Shown piece after piece: positions 55,583 through 64,000 of a stretch of DNA of 64,000 bases. The stretch lies in assembly GCA_020747015.1 (NCBI GenBank), contig JAGTJM010000093.1:28358-92357 (forward strand), given 5' to 3'. The stretch comes from Pyrenochaeta sp. MPI-SDFR-AT-0127. Taxonomy: Eukaryota > Ascomycota > Dothideomycetes > Pleosporales > Cucurbitariaceae. A program made the translations under genes and the position numbers. Numbering within the stretch: position 1 is the stretch's first letter; each line of letters starts with the position of its first letter. The notes under the pieces are model-generated. The model was not told where the DNA came from and did no database searches. It saw only the letters and a list, made by a program, of their open reading frames with translations.

Positions 55583-57335
55583 TCACTTTATGAAAATTGT
55601 CTTGGGTTCAACATAATGCATCACGCCGTCTCTTCCGCCCTCTCTTCCGACGCCAGAATCCTTGACGCCTCCCATTGGTGCATCAGGGCCAAAAGTCTGC
55701 GAACTGTTGATGTTGATCATCCCAGAATTGATCTTCTTTGAAAGAAGAAGGGCACGACCAATAGATGAAGTGAAAATGCAAGCTAGCATGTGCGTCAGCC
55801 TCTTCCTATTAAAACGCAAACAGTCTATATACTTACCAGACAGGCCATAATTCGTGTCGTTTGCAAGCTTGATAGCCTCATCATCAGTCTTGAATGTCCT
55901 AATAGTGAGAACAGGACCGAAAATTTCGTCTCGGTAAATTCTGGCATCGTCCGTCGGATTCAAGAAGATAGTAGGTTCAACATAGTAGCCTTTGTCACCA
56001 ATACGATTCCCACCAACAATGAGTTCGCCCTCCTTCTTCCCGGTCTCAATCAGGTCCATGACCCTCTCGAATTGGAAGCGGTCGGCTAGTGGGCCAATAA
56101 ATGTCTTAGGGTCTGCTGGATGACCAATTTCCTTCCTCAATTGCAGAAATCTCTCCTTCATCCGCTCGATGAATTTTGGTGCAATATCTTCATGAACAAA
56201 GGTTCTGGAAGTCGCAACACAAGCTTGGCTGTTGTTCCACAAGAATCCACGACTAGCGTGATGTAGAGCATCTGAGCGAATTAGCATCTTGTACAGATAT
56301 GAGAGGTTGATCAACTCACTGTCTATGTTGGCATCATCGAAGATTAGACTAGGAGATTTACCTCCGAGCTCAAGAGTAACTCGCTTCATGTTGCTTCATC
56401 TCGGTTAGTAAAAGATATACACATCAGTGAAACAAGATTCTGACCTTTTAGCTGACGCCTCTTGAATCTTCCTACCTGTAAGAGCGGAACCGGTAAAAGA
56501 TATCTTGTCAATATCCATATGGCGAGCGAGCGCTGATCCAGTAGCGCCGTCACCGCTAATAATGTTGATCACACCGGGAGGGAAACCTGCTTCCTTAACA
56601 AGTTCGCCTAGCTGTAAGATGCCCATTGGAGATTTTTCAGAGCTTTTGAATATAGCTGTGCACCCAGCTGCAATTGAAGCTCCCGTCTTAAAACCAAAGA
56701 AGATAGGGGTGCAATTCCACGGGGCAATTCCGGCGCACACTCCAACAGGATCGTATTGGACAATCTAGAGACTGTATTAGCGTCCGGCGAAAGACACAAG
56801 CGGTAAGCATCTAGGCATAATACCCTATAGATACCATCTTCCGTGGTTGGATATTGTTCGCCCGCGATCTTGTCCGTCCAGCCGGCAAAGTCTTGCAGGC
56901 GCCGTGGTCAGCGCATTCAAATTTCATGGAATGTGGTGGCCATTCTTACATCTCCAAACTCTGGCCATCATCTTCACGAAATCTAGGGCGATGGAGATCG
57001 GCTGGCCCATAGCCTTACTCTCCCACATAGCGATTTCGGGTGCCTTCTCCTCTGCAAGGTCGGCGAACTTCAGCATAGCCTGCGATCGTCGCTCTGCGCT
57101 CCACTGGGACCATTCCCCATTGAATGCGGCACGAGCTGCAGCCACAGCATCATCGACGTCGGCTTCACCAGCAACATGAATTCTTTCAGCAACAAGAGAC
57201 TCATCGTGCGGACTGCGAATACTTAGAGTTTCGCCGGATTTGGCGTCAACCCACTACTTAAAACTTAAGGTGTGTCATCGCACATCACAGTTGGAGATGG
57301 CGTACCTCGTTATTGATGAAGAGCTTAGTTTTCAT
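55583..57335 (-). CDS. NAD(P)-dependent aldehyde dehydrogenase
   Basis: Seven exons reading leftward: 57335-57306, 57253-56950, 56891-56824, 56764-56445, 56393-56320, 56271-55837, 55782-55583; 476 residues. The first exon encodes only MKTKLFINNE. ALDH landmarks in order: GIAPWNCTPIFFG (catalytic Asn), AAGCTAIFKSSEKSP (cofactor-binding Lys), ISFTGSALTGRKI, VTLELGGKSP (general base Glu), NNSQACVATSRTFVHE (nucleophile Cys), RDEIFGPVLTIRTF, NDTNYGLSACIFT, MININSSQTFGPDAPMGGVKDSGVGREGG. The enzyme oxidises an aldehyde to an acid. The loop before the Cys (NNSQAC) departs from the common GQxC, so substrate class is unclear. Half of the 26-35 kb cluster operator lies 640 bp upstream. Betaine-aldehyde or semialdehyde oxidation is a guess only. 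Confidence 0.87.
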
Positions 57336-57976
57336 TTTTTCTGGCACTACTCGTCGAATCTGGGTTTTGTTGGTAATAGTGTGTGGGACCAAGAAGTGTG
57401 ATAGTGGTCTGGCAGCCAAAACCCTCCTCTTTTATAGTTACATAGGACCGTTGGGATAGGAGGACATCGTGCCTTAAGTCCGTGATGTGATACTATCAGA
57501 TTGAGGAGATACAAAGCGCAATTCAGCGAGTTAGCATCTAAACGCTCTGAGGTGAGGAAGGTTTCGGGCGGATGGTCGGACGGTGCTCTGTGTATCTGCT
57601 CCGTGCTAAATCCGTGCTGTTGACAGTTCATGGGTAGTAGTACATGTTTCAAGCTTACAATGTTCTTAGGGGATTGCAATCACAGAATTGCATACAATTC
57701 TTGAAGCATTTCCATGTAAGCCCTATGTCAATATTTTATCATGCGAAGGAGCCCAAATCTCTCGAGTGCTAAGATCTTTCTCGATCCTAGTAGTGATCTA
57801 GCAATCAAAAACAAGCAGCTCCTTCGGACTAGAAGATAGAAACGGTATAGAAGGAACCATTTTCGATTTTACGACACCCTAACAATAACACGTCCTTCCG
57901 CTCGATAAGAAATGTTAGGTGCATAGCAACCTCAATACTCTATGCATGTATTTTTCAATTGTGATTACTATCCAGA

Positions 57977-57986
57977 AGGTGACCGG
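57977..57986. promoter_or_regulatory. Half-site of the cluster operator upstream of ALDH
   Basis: AGGTGACCGG matches the spacer and right arm of copies 2 and 3 exactly, but the left arm is not conserved. It lies 642 bp before the aldehyde dehydrogenase start, farther than the copies in the main block. A chance match is possible. Confidence 0.25.
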
Positions 57987-58674
57987 AGCATAGTCCCTCC
58001 GCGCGGTGATCCTTTGTCCTACCCTCGCTTCCTGGAGTTAACGCCTTTCTAAATCCGCGCCAAGTTAGACGGTCCGAGCAAATGCCTGCAGAAAGCTTTG
58101 TTACTGTCGTTCAGCAAATTGATGCACATAGAAATGCCCGAATGTGTGGATGCGCTTTTGGGGAGTGTGACCAGTAATGGGTATTGCAAGCGCGCTAGCA
58201 AAGGTGTGCAATGCATTTCGAAGGGCAAGCCGCATGGCTAGGTCTGGTACGCTAATCTGCCCTCCGGATGCCAAGGTTGACGATAGAATGCACAATTTAC
58301 CGAATTTGCATGTGCACTATTGTCTATCCTCGAGTTGGCTGTACTTTCACAGGTCTCTGAAATGCCCTTTCATGTAAGATTACTATAGGTAGTGATTTAG
58401 TGCGTAGCCACCATGTCTGTACCTAGTCTTCCATTTTTGATCATGCCCGACACAACACCACGATAAAAGAACCACGACAGTACTATAAGTGCTTGCTTTT
58501 AACACTTGATGTCCGTAAAACTACCTGGCCTTATAATTCTGTGGCCTTTCGAGGACTTGATCGAGCTATATTGATGTGGCAAAGCCATCCATTCTAGACG
58601 CAATAAAAGCTGTCATCATCACCAAAGAGCTGGCTGAAAACGTTGCCATTTTTTCCACCTATATAATTGGAATA

Positions 58675-58743
58675 GAAGAAGAAGAAGAAGAAGAAGAAGA
58701 AGAAGAAGAAGAAGAAGAAGAAGAAGAAGAAGAAGAAGAAGAA
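58675..58743. repeat. (GAA)23 microsatellite
   Basis: Twenty-three uninterrupted GAA units. On the plus strand one frame reads as a poly-Glu run inside a 76-codon open frame that has no other support. The purity of the tract suggests recent slippage, so its length should vary between isolates. Confidence 0.95.
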
Positions 58744-59710
58744 GGATTTCGTCCCGCTACGTTTGAATGTTCTGAATTAAATCGTGCGATGAAGCATACT
58801 ATATAACTAATGTTTGCTACCTGACTACAATTGAAGCGGTGAGGTTAATTTTATTGGAGATTTACCAAACGTGGGATAGTCCAAATATCCCTCTGCTTGC
58901 CACACGACTAGACGGAATCATCTAAAAGTGAGTTTGTGGACGACCATGCTGCGAGCAGGAATATTGGCCAACTGTCGGACAGTCACTTTCTGACTCAAAA
59001 AGGACTCGAAGAGGGTTTCAGAACAGCGAGGCTTAGCTATGGGTAGATTCTAAGAGGCTGCACAAATCTTGCTTGACGCACATCCACAATCCTTGTATTA
59101 GCGTGCATCTGGAGAACGCCATATGCAGCCTCTTTATTGGGAACATCTGAACCCTAGACGTTGGTAGGCTGGGCTCTTCGCTTAAGTTTCAGCTGTCCTG
59201 GGGATTTAAGCCGAGTAAACTCACAAACCTTGGCACCGTAGATTTTCAGACGCATGTAAGAGCTTGATTTTTGGCCGGTGAAACCGTGCGCCACTGGAGT
59301 AGGATGCGAACGCGACCTCATATTCTGCATTTTCCTCCAGCTACAACAATGTGAAGTAACATTTGTTGTGAATTTAAAATACGATGAAGTTTCCAGAGGT
59401 AAGTTTGATTATCTACGCGCTCGCTCCAAGTCGGGCTGTGCATGCCTTCACTCGTACTCTTGCATATCACCACGAAAGCCACGAACAGGCTCTTGCATCC
59501 GAAAAGGCCTCAAGAACTGCGCGAAATGTATCAGAAGGAGATTAACCTGGGCAAAGGTGTTAAGCAAGGTGATTCTGTCCCCCCTGCCCAAGATTGTAGT
59601 TCTCAGCTTTCGGCAATTTCCGTGCCCCTGAGTCCATCTCATCACATTCGTTGAAGTTTAAAGCTTGCCTAATCCACCAAGAGAGCGCATGATCCCGACC
59701 AAAGACCACA

Positions 59711-62548
59711 ATGGACCGCTGCGACTACTGCGAACAGATCCAGCATGATTTTGAAAGTCTTCCAGATGAAGAAGATAGAGGACTTCCCCATCGTGATCTC
59801 ATTTCACTATCAAAATTCGCAGACCAGTGCGCCCTTTGCCTTGCCATCTATATGACAGTCAAAGAACTCGCTGCCATCATCTACAATGAGGAAACTAAGG
59901 AAGAAGACAACCCGTACGGCCAGTGTAATGCAGTTTACTCCAAAGAAGCTAAATGCTACAAGTTCATGCACTATTCGGGTTACAACGACATTGACGGTGG
60001 TCCGCAGACCTCAGGACCACCGAGCTATACTAGACCTGTGTTTCGGGATCCATTTACAGTATTCAAGGAGTGCAATAAACTGCGGGCGTACCTCTTTGGG
60101 AGCTGGTGGAAACCGTTTCAAGGCGAAAAGCGACAGTTGATTGGTCTTGGCGTTAGAGTTGGCACGAGTCCCAGAGCCGAAGATGGTGTTGGTAACAGTG
60201 AGGAGATTGTGCATTTGCGTGGCTCGAGTCTGAGGTTTCGGACCGCTTATGGTGAGCTTCCACATAATCCGCTTTATCTTATTGCTCGAGCTGAATTGGG
60301 CCAACTCAAGACTCTCAATATGCGAGCCTAATACCAGGGAGAGTTCGGGCCACCGACTCGTCATGCAAAATCGGCTTTGATGTAGCACACAACTGGTTGC
60401 GCGAATGTAACAGAAACCATGCTTGCATGCCCATCGATATGACGCTTCTACCTACGCGAGTCGTCGACGTGGGCGAGCCATCTCAACACTCTAGTCTTGT
60501 CAAGCTGGTTGAGTCTGATGGTTTCCAGGTTGACAGATATATCGCGCTCAGCCATTGTTGGGGTAAGTCGCACCGTATCAGGACCACCAAGGCGACACTC
60601 GAGGAGCACAAACGTGGCATCCCAATCTATCGTCTGCCTACCACTTTCCAAGAGGCCATCGAGTGCACCCGACGCTTTGGCGTCCGCTGGCTGTGGATCG
60701 ACACGCTGTGTATCGTCCAAGACGATGAAAGTGACTGGGTGCGGGAAGCCGCGCAGATGGGCGCAGTCTACACTAATGCATACTTAACATTATCAGCGGC
60801 AGAATCGACAGACGACTCCAGCGGTATGTTCCCGGACATGGATAAACGTATTGGTTTTGACGACGACGTGGATCCTACACCATTTCTGGCTTCTGATCTT
60901 CACAGCCACGGCCGACCTGGACTATGGAACGTCGTTCCAGATGCAAACTGGCTTGAGAGTGAGCAGTCGGTAGCCTACGCTCTATCCCCTCAGTCTGTGC
61001 TCATACCCAATAAAACTAAGGGGTCTGATGCTCCAGTGTTTCTCTCACCAGAGTGGATGCCCTCTTCCACACGAAGCAGGATGCTAACCTATCGCATCGG
61101 CGAGTTCGGGCGGACATATGATCCCCTCGAAGGCGAGGCGCTATCTACACGTGGTTGGACACTGCAGGAGCGCCTGTTGGCGCCGCGGGTGCTGCACTAC
61201 GCTTCCGACCAAATGTACTGGGAATGCCGCGAGGGCATCGTCGCCGAAGATGGTGCAACTTTTCCGCCCGGAGCAAGACGCATGCCGCCACTCACAGACT
61301 TTCCTCTCTCGGAAGCGGCAGCAAATGCACTCTCCCAATCAGTCGGGCCAAGTATCGGCCAAATGAAGCTCGTCGGTTCAGAACTAGCCACCTCACAAAG
61401 CGGCGCAACAGAGTGGTCCAAGCCCGGTCTGCAGGGCAGGCCAATGGATCGGCTGTCAAGCAGTCTCATGTCCCTCGACATCTCTTCCGCATCATTCAAG
61501 AACGCCGCTGAGCACAGATGCAAGAACGAAGGTGCTGATCCTCTCGACAAGATTCGGGGCGTCTGGACCCAGGCATGGAAAAGCCTGGTCCGCGAATACT
61601 CTACCCGCACTCTGACGCGGGATGAAGACAAACTCCCGGCGCTTAGCGGCATCGCCTATGCAGTGGCGAAGATATCAGGCGACAAATATATCGCGGGACA
61701 CTGGCAGAGCATGCTGCTTGACACGCTTGCGTGGCGGCCACGTGCCATCACGCAGAAACCCACCGCACGAGATTCGCCGAACGTCGGTATCACGCCGGCA
61801 AGTATTACACACTGGTCACAACAGGTGATGTTGGTGAATATTACACTTCAACCTGACGGAAACGGTGGGTGGAAGGCGGTATGGGGAGGGGACGGACCGC
61901 CAAAGGATGCACCGCGGGCAAGAAGGTCGCCGGTGCAGGTTCCAGAAATTTATCGCGCGCCGAGCTGGAGTTGGGCATCAGTTGACACAGACGTTGAGTT
62001 TACCTTTAATTTGTTCAACAAGCTGGTGGCGAAACTGGTGGGGTGGGAGGTAGAAGCTGCGACAGAGGATCCGTATGGACGGGTCAAGGGTGGGTGGATT
62101 AAAGTGAGGGTGAGTTACTGATCTTGTTGTCTCCTTCGGAGCAGTTCTGTTCTAACTAAGTGGATCACTGCAGGCACCGCTCTTAACGATTCGCGCGAAA
62201 GATCCATGCGTAGGCGATGAAGGGTATCCGTATCCTGTTCCAATCACTCTTCATGGTAATGACATGAATAACGTGTTGGGTCAAGGCACGGCCTACTTCG
62301 ACGCGATGGCGAAATTTCCATCTGTAGCCCTCATATTGTCTCCCGGGACTGCCGTCATCCTGAGGGAGACCGATGAGGCTGCCCGATATCGACGCGTTGG
62401 TGTAGTGGACTTGGATGGGGTCAAGGGCCTGGAGAAGGCGAAGTTAAAGGTGACGAAAGGTCTGGGATTTCCAGAAGTCTGTGACATTGCGGAAGTGGAG
62501 AAGGCGGCAGCAGTGTACTTTCACTGGGTGGACATTACCATTATTTAA
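59711..62548 (+). CDS. HET-domain protein 2
   Basis: Three exons: 59711-60251, 60338-62109, 62174-62548; 895 residues. The N-terminus has a CDYCEQIQHDF...CALCLAIY cysteine pattern seen in many HET proteins. The join at 60251/60338 yields YGRVRATDSSCKIGFDVAHNWLREC, the usual SS...A..WL..C stretch before the domain. The HET domain runs from YIALSHCWGK (about residue 250) through LPTTFQEAIECTRRFGVRWLWIDTLCIVQDDESDWVREAAQMGAVYTNAYLTLSAAES. TRGWTLQERLLAPRVLHYASDQMYWEC follows, after an insertion of about 130 residues. APSWSWASVD lies near the C-terminal part. It probably acts in non-self recognition and cell death. It is much longer than HET protein 1 and not an evident duplicate of it. Confidence 0.9.
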
Positions 62549-64000
62549 CTAGGCAGTCCATATGGTAAGGTTCTTTATTTAGGTAAGTAGATAGTTGTTG
62601 AACTAGTCATGGATATGAGAAAAAAGCGCGCAGTAGAAAAAGAGAACTCGTTTGCCAATTCTCCGTAGACTACGAATACAGATAATGAACATTAACCGCA
62701 GTGCATTGAAACTACTCTGGGGTTACAGCCCCACAAACCAGGCTCACGACAGTTTTCATTTCCCGTTGCGTTCAATGCCAAAGGTGAAGTAACAACTACA
62801 CGTGCAGTAGTGGAGTTGAGAATCCTGTTCATTGACAGGTGACAGTCTTAGAAGTTGGAGGGAGGAGGTCTGGCTAGCCTGAATTACGTATTCTAGGCAT
62901 TCTCCACGTAGTATTCATTGATTAAGTTACTATGCTACTCACCTTCAACTTGCACAGTCAGACAGTGTCATAATGCAATTATATTAGGTCTTCGTCGACC
63001 AAAGGCCGCGGTCGTTTAATGTAAGCTTGACCGGTCTCAGCCAGCGTTCTTGTTTTTACCGCCTACGTCCTTCTCGCTATCATTCTGCTGGCCCCCGAAC
63101 ACAACATATGTAATCTGCCCTTTGCACCGCCTACAAACTTGATAGAATAGAACTTTTAATAAGCTGCCGGCATTTAAGCTCTCGGAGTAGCAGCCCTTAC
63201 GAGTAAATTGCATATGGTTTGGTGGTTGATTGGAATGATCGGCAGTCCGCGATGATCGACAAGCTGAACCCTGACCTCGGTACTTGCCGCGATCGTATTT
63301 CTCCGTAAACATTCATATAAGCCTCATTACGGAACTTGTCGGCCTTTCTCAGCCCCAGGTTCTCGCCAACAGCTTGCTGATTCGCGCTTTTGCGATAAGT
63401 GCATCATAGTTCTCACGTAAGACGGAAACTTGCGAGAGTGCCAGAGATGACCAACGAATTGTAGGAGCCTATTGCCATACCACTACGAGTGCTCGTACCA
63501 GATGCTGTCATGAGCTAAAGACAATTTGCATTGTTCAAGCGTCGATGACAGAGTTATTTTCCGGCATATGCTCCAGGAAGAACTACACCGGATCTTCCCG
63601 CTATTGGCATTCATGCCATTCGCGCCACTCAAGACCGATGAATGTTCCATACTACGACTGCGCATTGCGAGGGGCCGAATCATATGGCTCTCACATGGTG
63701 CAGCATCATTTTAACTCTAGCAACGATTTTTGAGGTGATCTCTGAGCTTTTATGTTTTTCCAAGCGCAATGCTCAGCGTGCTTCATTTGAACTTAAATAT
63801 CGGGCCGTACCCCTATGATCAAGGCCCGACCGATGCTAGGGTCGGCTCCTAAGATTTTTGCATCGTACAACACCGAATAATCTTTGCAAATGGGCCTATT
63901 TTAGATTACACGTTCGAATAGGATCGGCCGGAACAGCAAGCGACCATCTGAGCACCCCATTGTTTGGTATACATATGTTGGAGGCCTCGTCCGCAATGTT
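62549..64000. other. Gene-poor right end
   Basis: No gene recognised to the window edge. Frames at 63037-63312 (minus) and 63526-63714 (plus) lack known motifs. A stretch near 63717-63830 (ending ATCGGGCCGTA...CCTATGATC) faintly resembles the diverged repeat at 50270-50590. Confidence 0.4.

Larger units (their letters stand above)
57336..59710. other. Long gene-poor region
   Basis: 2.4 kb with no recognised gene. It holds an AGGTGACCGG half-site at 57977-57986 and a 69-bp GAA microsatellite at 58675-58743. Frames at 58101-58377 and 59278-59654 show no family pattern. Confidence 0.4.

Noticed and set aside
29474..57335. Choline-to-betaine synthesis pair (choline monooxygenase plus betaine aldehyde dehydrogenase)
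   Set aside because: The Rieske enzyme and ALDH are 25 kb apart, only a half operator links them, and the adjacent sarcosine-oxidase-like gene points to degradation rather than synthesis. Kept only as a weak possibility.
58576..58806. 76-codon frame with a long Glu run
   Set aside because: The Glu run is the GAA microsatellite; the flanks show no coding pattern.
63526..63714. 62-codon frame near the right edge
   Set aside because: Considered as the start of another HET-like gene (WLSHGA resembles LSHCWG loosely), but no following HET motifs are present before the window ends.

Overview
The window is nuclear DNA of a filamentous ascomycete (Pezizomycotina). Genes sit on both strands and are split by 45-95 bp GT-AG introns with CTAAC/CTRAY-like branch sites. 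The gene families are typical of such fungi: Zn2Cys6 regulators, many MFS carriers, HET-domain proteins, DUF1996, DUF7703, CBM18 and P450. I cannot name the species. I recognised 22 protein-coding genes, one of them cut by the left edge, plus one decayed dynamin-like gene. I found no rRNA, tRNA, CRISPR or intact transposon. Exon joins were worked out by hand from splice signals, reading phase and family conservation, and total lengths were checked for frame.

Layout. 0-16 kb: a secreted multi-CBM18 chitin-binding protein (edge-truncated), an SRR1-like protein, a large TPR/PPxY protein, an MFS carrier, a sugar-porter MFS, a Tyr-phosphatase and a DUF7053-like protein. 17-25.5 kb: a Zn2Cys6 regulator, a class III aminotransferase, a seven-helix DUF7703 protein and a secreted SMP-30/gluconolactonase-like protein. 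26.8-35.0 kb: the most coherent block, holding an SV2-like MFS carrier, a Rieske mononuclear-iron oxygenase of the quaternary-amine type, a Zn2Cys6 regulator and a sarcosine-oxidase-like flavoprotein. 36-40.5 kb: a secreted DUF1996 protein and a Dal5/allantoate-type MFS carrier. 42-49.6 kb: a HET protein divergent from an alpha/beta hydrolase, then a DHA1-type MFS carrier divergent from a family-3 O-methyltransferase. 51-57 kb: a P450, the dynamin relic and an aldehyde dehydrogenase. 59.7-62.5 kb: a second HET protein.

The main discovery is in the 26.8-35 kb block. The promoters of the MFS carrier, the Rieske oxygenase (shared with the regulator) and the flavoprotein oxidase each carry one copy of a 16-bp inverted repeat, CCGRTCA-SG-TGRYCGG, 120-230 bp before the start codon. 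This has the form of a CGG-N8-CCG site for a Zn2Cys6 dimer. Together with the bridging glutamate in the Rieske enzyme, it suggests a self-regulated catabolic cluster for an N-methylated amine: uptake, then oxygenative N-dealkylation or C-N cleavage, then flavin-dependent demethylation. The substrate is not visible in the sequence. A right half-site precedes the aldehyde dehydrogenase 22 kb away.

A second, looser group at 44-57 kb (MFS, O-methyltransferase, P450, aldehyde dehydrogenase, flanked by HET genes and relic DNA) resembles a detoxification or tailoring cluster without a backbone synthase. AT-rich gene-free stretches (about 25.5-26.8, 35.4-36.0, 37.4-38.7, 49.7-51.4, 53.3-55.6 and 57.4-59.6 kb) look like decayed DNA.
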